The notes under the pieces were generated by a model. The model was given only the letters and a program-made list of their open reading frames with translations, made no database searches and was not told the origin of the DNA. 12,005 bases of DNA from Arenicella sp. (lineage in GTDB: Bacteria > Pseudomonadota > Gammaproteobacteria > Arenicellales > Arenicellaceae): assembly GCA_023299895.1 (NCBI GenBank), contig JALZWI010000145.1, positions 1-12,005 of the forward strand, read 5' to 3'. A program made the position numbers and the translations under genes. Shown here piece by piece: positions 1 through 8,212 of this stretch (position 1 is its first letter; every line of letters starts with the position of its first letter).

Positions 1-2672
1 CTGTGGATCGCCAAACGATTAATCAAGGCATAAAAATCCAACGTAAACGGCGTGGTATTGAGGCCGAGTTAGTTGATCAAGGTGATTATTATATGCACCC
101 AGATGGTCGGCAAATTCGCATGCTACGCAAAAAAGATGTTTATGTGATTGAGTCCGATAATACCGAGCGTTCAATGCAACGGGCTAAAGGCCAATTCGGT
201 GATCGAATTCAGAATGTTGCGAGTCACAGATTGGGCGGTAACAAGGTTGTTAGAATTGATAACGGCGAAGCAGTCAAACGTCGCCGCAATGAAACATTTG
301 ATATCACAGCTGGTATGGTTGAATCGGCAGATAACTCAATTAGAAACTTAAAGTCGGTATTCGCCAATGAACAAGGCGACGGTGATATTTTATTAATGCC
401 AAAATTGACCGTTAAGTTAGCTGATGGCGTAGATCCAATAGCAGCACTTGCTCGCTTAAATAGCAAATATGGCTTAGTGCTAGATCGAAAGTTAAGAGTG
501 TCAGGCAATGTTTATAGCTTGTCGCTAAAAACACAAAGATCCGAAAGCCAACAATTTGCGTTGGTGCGTTCAGTGATGAACGACGCGATGATTGAATGGG
601 CTGAGCCACAGTTTGTGGCCAAGGCTGAAAAAACTAGGTTTGAACCGAATGATGCTTTTTTCGATGAACAGTGGTATTTGCGCAATACTGGTCAGCAGCG
701 TTCAAGGTGTGACACTGATTGTGATGCTAATAATGCCTGGGGTATTAACTTGGGCAGTTTGGATGGAGGCTCACAAACAACTGTAGAGGGCTCACCAGCA
801 GTTAGTGGTACAAATATGGTTATTGCAATCATTGATGATGGTGTTCAGTTAAATCATGAAGATTTAGATATTTGGACAAATCCTGATGAGGCTAATACGA
901 ATAACAATAGCGATGAGGATGGAAATGGTTATGTAGACGACTGGCGTGGTTGGGATTTCGTGATCGATAGCAGCACCAACGATCGACTTCAAAACGCTAA
1001 CAATGGGGGCGCCGGTACTTGTGGTAGTGATGGTGTTGATAGTACCCCTGGAGAAGATAATGACCCTAGCCCCCAAAACACGAGTGACTGCGTTACCACT
1101 CAAGGTGATGATGTCGAAAATGATGATCATGGTACTGCTGTTGCTGGACTGTCTGCTGCAATTGGTAACAATAATCAAGGTGTTGCTGGGACTGCCTATA
1201 ATGCTAAGATTTTACCGATCCGCCTAATCTCAGATTTTGATACTCTGCCAATCACTACTTTCCCAAATAATCCGAGTTTTTGTAATCGTGCGGCTGAGGC
1301 AATGGAATATGCTGGTGCCTACGCTGATGTGGTCAGTAATAGTTGGACTATGCTAGACCAATGCGTGGCATTAGAAACGGCGATTGCTAACGTTACTTCT
1401 GGCGCTATAAATGTAAATGGTGGGCAATTGACCTCAAAACGATCAAACGGCTCGCCAGTTTTATTTGCCAGTGGCAATCAAGCGTCTGGATGGGTCAAAA
1501 TCTCAATTCCAGTAAGCGCAGGTGAGCATGCTTATGAATGGCGTTTTTTACGGGATAATCTTACTGTCGATAATAATGATGATGATGGAAACAGAGCTTG
1601 GTTGGATGATGTTACTTGGCCGAGTGATTCCTCTGTCAGTGTCAACTTTGAGACTAATACATTACAAGGTTATGGATTTGATACAGGCAACGTTGAAGCA
1701 AGCAATGTTTGCACTCCTGGGTGTACAGGATTTTTGACCGGTAATGCGCTGTGGTCAATAGGGTCACCGCCAGAGTCAATATTAGGTGGAAGTCAAGCTG
1801 CTTTAATTAATGCTGCTGCAACTGATTGCGGTAATACTTATTTACATATTTTGCGTGATGAGGCTGTAGCAGGGAATATTTCTTTTTGGGTATGGGTTGA
1901 TACTAACACTGCCATGGCTGATAAGTTTGAATTTTTAATTGATGGTGAAGAGCAACTTAGTTTTGGTGATTTAGACTTAGAAGTTCGGAATGGCGTAATT
2001 GCTTATCCAGCAAACCTAAGCAGCAATACTAATGGCGTGATTTCGGTTGGTGCAAGTAACTCTGGGGATTTATTGGCAGTTGATACCCCTAGTTTAACTG
2101 CTGAAACCCGAGCATACTATAGTCAGTACGGCTCTAACTTAGACGTGGTTGCACCGTCTAGCAATCAACAACTTGGCATCACGACCACTGACCGATTTGG
2201 TGCAAATTCAGTTGGGTATAACAATGGGTCTGAAAGTATTGGTAATAATCGATATACCAATACCTTTGGTGGCACCTCTGCCTCGACACCCATGGTCGCT
2301 GGTATCGCTGCTGCTTTATTGGCAGTAGACACGAACTTGTCTGCTGTTGATGTGAAAAATATTCTAAGGAATACAGCTGATCAGATTGGTGGTGTTGCTT
2401 ACCTTGGTGGTCGCAATGATTTTTATGGCCATGGTCGGGTAAATATGTATTCTGCTTTGGTTGACGCAGGTGGAATAGTTAATAACATTGGTGACGCTGA
2501 TAGTTGTAATAGCTCTGGTGAAATATTCAACTTTACTTCAGCCCATAATATTTTTGCCCCAGAGCCTATATTCTTCTGCCCAGCGATCGGTGAAGTCCCT
2601 GTCACTGAAGTCGATGAATTATGTTTCCCAATAGTGGCATCCAACGGTAATCTCGCGGTCATTTGTCTATGA
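1..2672 (+). CDS. S8 family (subtilisin-like) serine peptidase, 5' end missing
   Basis: This is a secreted-type endopeptidase of the subtilase clan. The frame is open from the first base. A GTG at position 3 would start a protein with no signal peptide, so the true start is probably upstream and the gene is partial. Residue numbers count from that GTG. Residues about 130-215 look like a propeptide, ending in the typical PNDAFFDEQWYLRNTGQ lead-in. The triad is Asp278 (AIIDDGV), His376 (DDHGTAVAGL) and Ser759 (GTSASTPMVAG), with oxyanion Asn492 (FASGN). A calcium-site-like stretch rich in Asp and Asn (EDGNGYVDDWRGWDF) follows the Asp motif. Between Asn492 and the resumed core (YPANL, from residue 668) lies a beta-rich insert of about 170 residues. 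The catalytic domain ends near GHGRVNMYSAL, followed by a roughly 70-residue tail with four cysteines and no recognisable sorting signal. Family assignment is secure; the substrate is unknown. Confidence 0.93.
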   Translation, partial: VDRQTINQGIKIQRKRRGIEAELVDQGDYYMHPDGRQIRMLRKKDVYVIESDNTERSMQRAKGQFGDRIQNVASHRLGGNKVVRIDNGEAVKRRRNETFDITAGMVESADNSIRNLKSVFANEQGDGDILLMPKLTVKLADGVDPIAALARLNSKYGLVLDRKLRVSGNVYSLSLKTQRSESQQFALVRSVMNDAMIEWAEPQFVAKAEKTRFEPNDAFFDEQWYLRNTGQQRSRCDTDCDANNAWGINLGSLDGGSQTTVEGSPAVSGTNMVIAIIDDGVQLNHEDLDIWTNPDEANTNNNSDEDGNGYVDDWRGWDFVIDSSTNDRLQNANNGGAGTCGSDGVDSTPGEDNDPSPQNTSDCVTTQGDDVENDDHGTAVAGLSAAIGNNNQGVAGTAYNAKILPIRLISDFDTLPITTFPNNPSFCNRAAEAMEYAGAYADVVSNSWTMLDQCVALETAIANVTSGAINVNGGQLTSKRSNGSPVLFASGNQASGWVKISIPVSAGEHAYEWRFLRDNLTVDNNDDDGNRAWLDDVTWPSDSSVSVNFETNTLQGYGFDTGNVEASNVCTPGCTGFLTGNALWSIGSPPESILGGSQAALINAAATDCGNTYLHILRDEAVAGNISFWVWVDTNTAMADKFEFLIDGEEQLSFGDLDLEVRNGVIAYPANLSSNTNGVISVGASNSGDLLAVDTPSLTAETRAYYSQYGSNLDVVAPSSNQQLGITTTDRFGANSVGYNNGSESIGNNRYTNTFGGTSASTPMVAGIAAALLAVDTNLSAVDVKNILRNTADQIGGVAYLGGRNDFYGHGRVNMYSALVDAGGIVNNIGDADSCNSSGEIFNFTSAHNIFAPEPIFFCPAIGEVPVTEVDELCFPIVASNGNLAVICL

Positions 2673-2693
2673 TCAACAAACCAAGACTTTAGT

Positions 2694-2743
2694 ATCAGAC
2701 TTAAGTCTAATAAATTACTCTAAAAATAGTGCTTTAGTCTGAT
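2694..2743. other. Imperfect inverted repeat downstream of the protease gene
   Basis: ATCAGACTTAAG (2694-2705) pairs with CTTTAGTCTGAT (2732-2743) with one mismatch across a 26-base loop. The left arm also contains the perfect palindrome AGACTTAAGTCT (2697-2708). It lies 22 bases after the protease stop and could help end or stabilise that transcript. The trailing sequence is only weakly T-rich and the loop is long, so it is not a convincing intrinsic terminator. Confidence 0.3.
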
Positions 2744-2874
2744 GGTTTTGATAATATTAAAAGCATGGAAGCTTGCTTTAAGTCGGGTTTGATCAAGTAA
2801 CGAAGCCATTTCGGTTTCTATAGTAGTTGGCTTAGGTTTCCTTAAGATAAAGTTAACTTATATAGGGTTACATC

Positions 2875-3240
2875 ATGTCGAACAAAATTGATATTCGTAG
2901 TGTCAAAATGGAATGGTTAAATAGTCAATGTTTGATGCAAATATCGAAGTATACAAGGGCTAGATTTGATCACGACGCACAGATTATGAATTTGCGCGAT
3001 GCAGATATTTTACAACAGGTCATTGACCATGCTCATTTGACTGAAAGTGAGCAATTAAAGGATATTTATCGACAACTCAAACAGAATATTAAAACTTGTC
3101 TAGCCGATAACTCAATTGCAAGAGAAGTGTCTTGTGCGACAATCCCAGATTACTTAATTGCCGACTCAGAGGATACCAAGGTACCGCGTAGAGAAGTTGT
3201 TAAACGCTGGTTTAATTCAAACATTACTTCTTTTAATTAA
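2875..3240 (+). CDS. Hypothetical protein, 121 residues
   Basis: I do not recognise this protein. It is hydrophilic, with no signal peptide and no membrane segment. Its middle (about residues 35-75) is rich in Leu, Gln, Lys, Asp and Glu and probably helical (DADILQQVIDHAHLTESEQL and the following DIYRQLKQNI). It holds three cysteines, at about residues 19, 74 and 86. The ATG follows AGGG at 2864-2867, an acceptable ribosome binding site seven bases away. The frame is the only long one here on this strand, and it ends 37 bases before the convergent rpiA stop. It stands alone, 200 bases after the protease gene, so no operon partner suggests a role. It is probably a real cytoplasmic protein, possibly restricted to a narrow lineage. 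Confidence 0.6.
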   Translation: MSNKIDIRSVKMEWLNSQCLMQISKYTRARFDHDAQIMNLRDADILQQVIDHAHLTESEQLKDIYRQLKQNIKTCLADNSIAREVSCATIPDYLIADSEDTKVPRREVVKRWFNSNITSFN

Positions 3241-3277
3241 TCTTTTAGTTTCTACTACTTTAGTAGCCATTACTTGT

Positions 3278-3937
3278 CTAACTAGTCAGCGTTGTAACGC
3301 CGTCGCTGCCGCCCAACAACAAAACATCAGCACCTCGTTGTGCGAATAAACCATTAGTCACAACCCCTGCAATTTGATTTATCTTTTGCTCTAGCTCGAC
3401 TGGGTTTTCAATTTTTAAGTCATGCACGTCAATAATCAGATTGCCGTTATCGGTCACCACGCCATCACGCAAGATTGGGTTACCACCCAATTTTACTAGC
3501 TGCCGAGCTATATAGGATTTAGCCATCGGAATGACTTCGACAGGCAGTGCAAAAGCACCCAGAGTATTCACCAGTTTTGAATCGTCGGCGATACAGATAA
3601 ATTTGTCACTGGCGGCGGCGACAATTTTCTCTCGTGTTAGTGCTGCACCACCGCCTTTGATTAAATGTAGGTGCTTAGTCGATTCGTCAGCGCCATCGAT
3701 ATAGATAGGCAAGTCACCGGACTGGTCGAGTTCCATTACCTTTATGCCATGTCCTCTTAAACGTTCTGCGCTGGCTTCTGAGCTTGCCACCGCGCCGTCG
3801 ATATTGCCTTTAATTTTAGCCAGTTCATCAATGAATAAGTTGGCAGTAGAGCCGGTGCCGACGCCTATGACCCAGTCCCATTCAATGTATTCAATTGCAG
3901 CTTGTGCGACGAGTTGTTTGGCTTGTTCTGGAGTCAT
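3278..3937 (-). CDS. rpiA: Ribose-5-phosphate isomerase A
   Basis: RpiA interconverts ribose-5-phosphate and ribulose-5-phosphate in the non-oxidative pentose phosphate pathway, in the cytoplasm. The 219-residue length equals that of the E. coli enzyme. Family motifs are present in order: [15 protein letters not shown] (phosphate loop), [14 protein letters not shown], the catalytic [28 protein letters not shown] and [10 protein letters not shown]. An AAAAGA stretch just upstream of the ATG is a weak ribosome binding site. It is the last gene of the purD-thyA-folA-rpiA run, 21 bases after folA. Its product feeds PRPP synthesis, which fits a nucleotide-metabolism set. Nothing is missing or unusual in the protein. 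Confidence 0.97.
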   Translation of the reverse strand: MTPEQAKQLVAQAAIEYIEWDWVIGVGTGSTANLFIDELAKIKGNIDGAVASSEASAERLRGHGIKVMELDQSGDLPIYIDGADESTKHLHLIKGGGAALTREKIVAAASDKFICIADDSKLVNTLGAFALPVEVIPMAKSYIARQLVKLGGNPILRDGVVTDNGNLIIDVHDLKIENPVELEQKINQIAGVVTNGLFAQRGADVLLLGGSDGVTTLTS

Positions 3938-3958
3938 AGTCTTTTCTTTTGCTAAAGT

Positions 3959-4441
3959 TTATACACGTTGATAGGTGACGTAATCAAATTTGAGGTCGTT
4001 GTCGTTATTTTGAATCCGCGTAACTTCTTTGAAATCAGCCGATGAAAAATTCGGGAAGTATGTGTCGGCATCCGGAGCATCGTAAACTTCGGTTATTTCC
4101 ATTGAGCTTGCAAAGCTTATAAACAATTTATAAATTTGCCCGCCACCAATTACAAAAGCTTTGCCGGTATTTTCTTGTTCGGCAAGTTCGATGGCACGAT
4201 CCAATGAGTCAGCAATACTAACGCCATCTGCCTGCCAGTTTGTATTGGCGGTTAACACAATATTCAACCGCCCAGGCAAAGCACGACCAATTGAGTCAAA
4301 GGTCTTGCGACCCATGATAATGGGCGAACCCATGGTGATTTCTTTAAAGCGTGGTAAGTCACCTGGCAGGTGCCATAGCAGTTCATTGTTGTGACCCATC
4401 TCACCGTTGGCACCAATCGCAGCAACTAGAATAATCTCCAT
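3959..4441 (-). CDS. folA: Dihydrofolate reductase
   Basis: FolA reduces dihydrofolate to tetrahydrofolate with NADPH and is the target of trimethoprim. At 160 residues it matches the chromosomal type (E. coli 159). It shows the N-terminal strand MEIILVAAIGANGEMG, the substrate and Met20-loop region WHLPGDLPRFKEITMG, the NADPH-binding segment MGRKTFDSIGRALPGR, the IGGGQIY turn, and the C-terminal EITEVYDAPDADTYFPNF. The usual acidic active-site residue lies in the NNELLWHLPGDLPRFK region, where Asp28 aligns with the family's catalytic Asp. It sits directly after thyA, whose reaction makes its substrate. An AAGG lies 10 bases before the ATG, and similar CAAGG cores occur in each tandem repeat of the leader. 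Confidence 0.97.
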   Translation of the reverse strand: MEIILVAAIGANGEMGHNNELLWHLPGDLPRFKEITMGSPIIMGRKTFDSIGRALPGRLNIVLTANTNWQADGVSIADSLDRAIELAEQENTGKAFVIGGGQIYKLFISFASSMEITEVYDAPDADTYFPNFSSADFKEVTRIQNNDNDLKFDYVTYQRV

Positions 4442-4443
4442 AG

Positions 4444-4536
4444 TTAAATAGCCTTAAATATATTTAAACAGCCTTGAGCGGATAAACAGCCTTGAGCGCA
4501 TTAACAGCCTTGAGCTCATTAAACAGCCACGGGCGC
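4444..4536 (-). repeat. Imperfect 18-bp tandem repeats at the thyA-folA junction
   Basis: On the plus strand the units are TTAAACAGCCTTGAGCGGA (4464-4482), TAAACAGCCTTGAGCGCA (4483-4500) and TTAACAGCCTTGAGCTCA (4501-4518). A decayed unit, TTAAATAGCCTTAAATAT, lies at 4444-4461. The block TTAAACAGCCACGGGCGC (4519-4536) is itself the last codons and stop of thyA. The array therefore looks like copies of the thyA tail extended into the spacer. Read as mRNA, each full unit carries CUCAAGGCUG, with an AAGG core resembling a ribosome binding site, and it ends near a stop-like UUUA or UUAA. It fills the entire gap up to folA. The repeats are seen directly; their origin and any role are inference. Confidence 0.85.
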
Positions 4537-5427
4537 TTTAATCGCGCTGCCAGGTTGATAATCTTGTAATTCAAAATCATCAAATTGGAAATCAAACAGA
4601 CTAGTGACTGTTGAATTAATCTTCATTGATGGCAGTGCTTTAGGGCTGCGACTGAGTTGTTCGTTGACCTGATCAATATGATTATTATAAATATGTACGT
4701 CACCAAAAGCGTGTACAAAATCACCCAGTTGTAAATTGCATACTTTTGCGACCATCATGGTGAGTAAGGCGTAACTCGCAATATTAAATGGCACACCCAA
4801 GAATAAATCGGCACTGCGTTGATATAATTGGCAGCTCAGTCTGTTGTCATGCGAGACATAGAACTGAAACAGTGTATGGCAAGGTGGTAAACCAGCTTTA
4901 GCCATTTCTTCGATCTCAGCGGGGTTCCAGGCCGAGACAATTAAGCGTCGTGAAGTCGGATTGGTTTTGATCTCGTTAATCACCCAAGCCAATTGGTCAA
5001 TGCCAGAAAAATTACGCCACTGCTTACCGTAGACTGGGCCGAGTTCGCCCCATTGTTTGGCAAAGTCATCGTCTTGTTTGATTTTGGTGATGAATTCTTC
5101 TAGCTTGTATTGCCATTCGCAGGAATGTTTTTTAAATTCTTTGTCTAAACCATTTTTGACTAAGTAATTTTGAAACGGCCATTCGTTCCAAATGCCGACA
5201 TTATTTTCAATCAGATATTTAATATTGGTATCACCACGCACGAACCACAGTAGTTCGTGAATAATGCCACGTAGAAATACTTTTTTAGTGGTTAATAGTG
5301 GAAAGCCCTCGGCAAGGTCGCAGCGAATCTGCCGACCAAAGACACTGCGCGTACCGGTACCAGTACGGTCGTCTTTGCCGACACCGTTGTCTTTAACGTC
5401 TTGCAGTAAGTCTAAGTAGGCTTTCAT
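4519..5427 (-). CDS. thyA: Thymidylate synthase, long form
   Basis: ThyA methylates dUMP to dTMP using methylene-tetrahydrofolate, releasing dihydrofolate. The start [15 protein letters not shown] is chosen because it matches the family N-terminus and lies five bases after the purD stop; the open frame extends 22 codons further upstream, but only by overlapping purD. The 302-residue protein shows [12 protein letters not shown] (phosphate-binding Arg), [21 protein letters not shown], nucleophile Cys183 in GLPPCHT, the [20 protein letters not shown] block and C-terminal KAPVAV. It is about 38 residues longer than the E. coli enzyme (264). The extra sequence lies at about residues 84-120, after GIWNEW, where long forms such as the Lactobacillus casei enzyme carry their small-domain insert. 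GAGAG inside the end of purD may serve as ribosome binding site. Confidence 0.97.
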   Translation of the reverse strand: MKAYLDLLQDVKDNGVGKDDRTGTGTRSVFGRQIRCDLAEGFPLLTTKKVFLRGIIHELLWFVRGDTNIKYLIENNVGIWNEWPFQNYLVKNGLDKEFKKHSCEWQYKLEEFITKIKQDDDFAKQWGELGPVYGKQWRNFSGIDQLAWVINEIKTNPTSRRLIVSAWNPAEIEEMAKAGLPPCHTLFQFYVSHDNRLSCQLYQRSADLFLGVPFNIASYALLTMMVAKVCNLQLGDFVHAFGDVHIYNNHIDQVNEQLSRSPKALPSMKINSTVTSLFDFQFDDFELQDYQPGSAIKAPVAV

Positions 5428-5432
5428 TAATT

Positions 5433-6719
5433 TTAGCTCTCTCGAGCAATAGCTCGATAACCAATGTCGGTACGACTGAACATGCCATCCCAAGAGATTT
5501 TATCGACTGACTCGTAGGCCGCTTGTTGTGCCGCAGTCACGCTATCACCCAATGCGGTAACACACAGCACTCGGCCACCGCTGGTGATCACAGCGCCATC
5601 GTCATTATTCGCAGTACCAGCATGAAAGGTTTTACAGTTATCGTTGTCACAATCATCCAGACCATTGATAACGAGACCTTTTGCATAACTTTCAGGGTAT
5701 CCGCCAGCAGCCAGAACAACACCTAAGGCAGCACGTGAATCCCATTCACAAGTTACGTTGTCTAAAGTTTGATCTAACGCTGCCAAACATAAATCAGCCA
5801 AGTTCGATTTTAAACGCATTATAATCGGCTGTGTTTCAGGGTCACCAAAACGGCAATTGTACTCTAATACTTTTGGCGTTCCGTCTGGCGCAATCATAAT
5901 GCCGGCATACAAAAATCCTGTGTAAGGGTAGCCGTCAGCTTTCATGCCTTCAACCGTTGGCACAATAACCTCTTGCATAATGCGGTCATGCATTGCGTCT
6001 GTTACAACGGGTGCTGGTGAATACGCACCCATACCACCCGTGTTTGGCCCTTGGTCGCCATTATCTCGGGCTTTGTGATCTTGTGAGGTGGCGAGTGGCA
6101 AGATATTGGTGCCGTCGACCATACAAATAAAGCTGGCTTCTTCACCGGCTAAGAACTCTTCGACCACCACGCGTGCACCCGCATCGCCAAATTTGTTGTC
6201 GATTAACATATCGCGTGCAGCGGCTTGCGCTTGTTCGACAGTAGTGGCGACAATCACGCCTTTGCCTGCGGCAAGGCCATCAGCTTTAACTACAATCGGC
6301 GCACCTTGTTCATTAATATACGCACAGGCTTTATCAGCATCGGTGAATACGCCATAAGCGGCAGTAGGGATGTCGTGATTGGCTAAAAAATCTTTGGTAA
6401 ACGCTTTGGAGCCTTCTAATTGGGCTGCACCTGCTGTTGGGCCAAAGCATTTGAGGCCGGCGTCGGTAAACGCATCCACAACACCCATGACTAATGGTGC
6501 TTCCGGTCCGACGATGGTTAAATCAATGTCTTCTTGTTGAGCAAAACTGAGAAGGCCGGTGATATCTTCCACGCCGATATTTACGTTACTGACTTTCGCT
6601 TCTCCTGCTGTGCCAGCATTGCCTGGCGCAACATAGACATGGTGAACAGAATTAGCTTGAGCTACTTTCCAAGACAGCGCGTGCTCACGTCCGCCGCTAC
6701 CAATAATTAAGACTTTCAT
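5433..6719 (-). CDS. purD: Phosphoribosylamine--glycine ligase (GAR synthetase)
   Basis: PurD joins 5-phosphoribosylamine and glycine with ATP, the second step of de novo purine synthesis. At 428 residues it is full length (E. coli 429). The N-terminal domain shows [16 protein letters not shown] and [15 protein letters not shown]. The ATP-grasp part shows [67 protein letters not shown], and the metal-binding [13 protein letters not shown]. The C-terminal domain includes [16 protein letters not shown]. It heads the minus-strand run and is not accompanied by purH, unlike the purHD pair of E. coli. The sequence before the ATG (ACTAACTCTCT) has no clear Shine-Dalgarno core. Confidence 0.97.
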   Translation of the reverse strand: MKVLIIGSGGREHALSWKVAQANSVHHVYVAPGNAGTAGEAKVSNVNIGVEDITGLLSFAQQEDIDLTIVGPEAPLVMGVVDAFTDAGLKCFGPTAGAAQLEGSKAFTKDFLANHDIPTAAYGVFTDADKACAYINEQGAPIVVKADGLAAGKGVIVATTVEQAQAAARDMLIDNKFGDAGARVVVEEFLAGEEASFICMVDGTNILPLATSQDHKARDNGDQGPNTGGMGAYSPAPVVTDAMHDRIMQEVIVPTVEGMKADGYPYTGFLYAGIMIAPDGTPKVLEYNCRFGDPETQPIIMRLKSNLADLCLAALDQTLDNVTCEWDSRAALGVVLAAGGYPESYAKGLVINGLDDCDNDNCKTFHAGTANNDDGAVITSGGRVLCVTALGDSVTAAQQAAYESVDKISWDGMFSRTDIGYRAIARES

Positions 6720-6740
6720 AGAGAGTTAGTAAATGCTTTT

Positions 6741-6790
6741 ATAATTAACCAGCGATTCTACATTGCTCAAAATAAAATGTCTTGAGCGAT
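6741..6790 (-). promoter_or_regulatory. Candidate purD promoter with an inverted repeat on its -35 side
   Basis: ATTGCTCAA (6762-6770) and TTGAGCGAT (6782-6790) form an inverted repeat with one G-T pair across an 11-base spacer. On the minus strand its inner part reads TTGAGC (6770-6765). This could be a -35 element 18 bases from AATTAT (6746-6741), each matching consensus at 4 of 6 positions. An operator overlapping a promoter would look like this, but it does not resemble the E. coli PurR site. The symmetry is seen; the promoter is a weak inference. Confidence 0.25.
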
Positions 6791-6915
6791 AACTGACTAA
6801 GCTTGAATTTATCTAAATTTGTTGTATCAGGTTTTTAAATCGTAAGCTTAAACACCAACAAAAGCTGGCTGCATAGTGTTAACCTGTGCGCGTTTAACAT
6901 ATTGGGATATTTTTG

Positions 6916-8172
6916 ATGGACACACTACTTAATGCTTGGGTTAATAAAATACCTGGTGCAGCAAACTATGCACAATACATAGTTACAGCAGTTTCAGTAT
7001 TGTTGGTTTTATTCGGCGCTTTATTGAGCTACTTTGTAGTGAAGAGCGTCATTGTCTACTTTATCAACAAGCTATTCAGCCGCACTAAATCAAATTTGGA
7101 TGATGTGTTTGTCAAGCGACGCGTGTTTAATCGACTTGCTTATATTGTTCCAGCGTGGATTGTGTATAAATTGATTCCGGCTGCGCTGAATGATTACCCT
7201 TTGCTAAGCAATGCTTTCACCACACTAGTTGCCATTTATCTTATCTTGGCAGTGATGATGGTGGTTGATTCAGTGATCAATTCATTGTTGGATATATATC
7301 AAACGTATCCAGTATCAAAGCGTGTGCCTATTCAAAGTTTTGCTCAAGTCGCAAAACTGCTCATCTATTTTGTTGCCGCGATCGCAATTGTGTCGTTGGT
7401 TTTAGGTGAGTCGCCATTGAAATTATTTGCTGGTTTGGGCGCGATGACCGCTGTTTTGATGCTGGTGTTCAAAGACCCAATTTTAGGATTCGTTGCCGGC
7501 TTACAACTTAGTTACAATAAAATGGTGCGCTTGGGCGACTGGGTTGAGATACCACAGCATAATGCCGATGGTGACATTCTCGAAATTGGCTTAACTACCG
7601 TCAAGGTGCAGAATTTCGATAACACCATTACCACTGTTCCGACTCAAAGCTTGATCAATGAGTCATTTAAAAACTGGCGCGGCATGCAAGAATCAGCGGG
7701 CCGGCGTATTAAGCGTGCAATTTACATTGACCTAAGTTCTATTCGATTTTGCGATCAAGATGCATTGAGTCGATATGCAAAGGTTGATTACATACAGGAA
7801 TATATAGAGCGTAAGAAAGAAGAAGTCGACCAGCATAATCAAAAAAACGTGACTAATACTGAGTCAGTGACCAACCATCGCCGGCTGACTAATGTTGGTA
7901 CTTTTCGCGCCTATGTTCTTGGGTATTTAAAAAATCACCCAAATATAAATCAAAATCTAACATTGCTGGTTCGCCAATTGGCGCCAACCGAGGCAGGCTT
8001 ACCCTTAGAAATTTACACGTTCAGTTCAGAGAAAGACTGGATCAAGTATGAAGCCATTCAAGCTGATATATTCGATCACCTTTTTGCAATCGCACAAGAA
8101 TTTGACCTAACTGTATTTCAAAAACCTTCTGGTGCTGACCTACAACGGTTTGGCATGAATGATTGTAGATAG
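6916..8172 (+). CDS. ybdG: MscS-family mechanosensitive channel, YbdG type
   Basis: This is an inner-membrane channel of the small-conductance mechanosensitive family, expected to release solutes on hypo-osmotic shock. The 418-residue length matches E. coli YbdG (415). About five hydrophobic segments lie in residues 20-190. They end in the pore helix and MscS core LFAGLGAMTAVLMLVFKDPI, followed by GFVAGLQLSYNKMVRLGDWV and the beta-domain pattern GDILEIGLTTVKVQNFDNT. The soluble part holds YbdG-type signatures: NWRGMQESAGRRIKRAIYID, NVGTFRAYVLGYLKNHP, VRQLAPTEAGLPLEIYTF and ADIFDHLFAIAQEFDLTVFQ. I chose ATG 6916 rather than the TTG one codon earlier because GGGA (6904-6907) sits eight bases before it. 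The gene is divergent from purD and convergent with trmL, so it is probably a single-gene unit. Confidence 0.93.
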   Translation: MDTLLNAWVNKIPGAANYAQYIVTAVSVLLVLFGALLSYFVVKSVIVYFINKLFSRTKSNLDDVFVKRRVFNRLAYIVPAWIVYKLIPAALNDYPLLSNAFTTLVAIYLILAVMMVVDSVINSLLDIYQTYPVSKRVPIQSFAQVAKLLIYFVAAIAIVSLVLGESPLKLFAGLGAMTAVLMLVFKDPILGFVAGLQLSYNKMVRLGDWVEIPQHNADGDILEIGLTTVKVQNFDNTITTVPTQSLINESFKNWRGMQESAGRRIKRAIYIDLSSIRFCDQDALSRYAKVDYIQEYIERKKEEVDQHNQKNVTNTESVTNHRRLTNVGTFRAYVLGYLKNHPNINQNLTLLVRQLAPTEAGLPLEIYTFSSEKDWIKYEAIQADIFDHLFAIAQEFDLTVFQKPSGADLQRFGMNDCR

Positions 8173-8212
8173 AGTGTCGCCAAGTGGTTTTAGGTGATGC
8201 AATCAATCTTAG

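Noticed and set aside
864..1178. Minus-strand frame of 104 codons inside the protease gene
   Set aside because: It lies opposite the catalytic-domain coding region, and its product is a low-complexity Ile/Thr/Ser run. It is a shadow of the Asp- and Asn-rich plus strand.
3252..3266. Bidirectional terminator between the 121-codon gene and rpiA
   Set aside because: The only stem (CTACT/AGTAG) has five pairs with weak T-runs, which is too short to call.
4444..4536. CRISPR array
   Set aside because: The units are contiguous with no unique spacers, too short and imperfect, and there are no cas genes nearby.
5428..5493. Upstream extension of thyA by 22 codons to an earlier ATG
   Set aside because: It would overlap the end of purD by about 60 bases, and the added residues do not resemble any ThyA. 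The MKAYLDLL start matches the family.
6913..6915. TTG as start of the mechanosensitive channel
   Set aside because: The next codon is ATG and is better spaced from GGGA. The choice changes only one residue.
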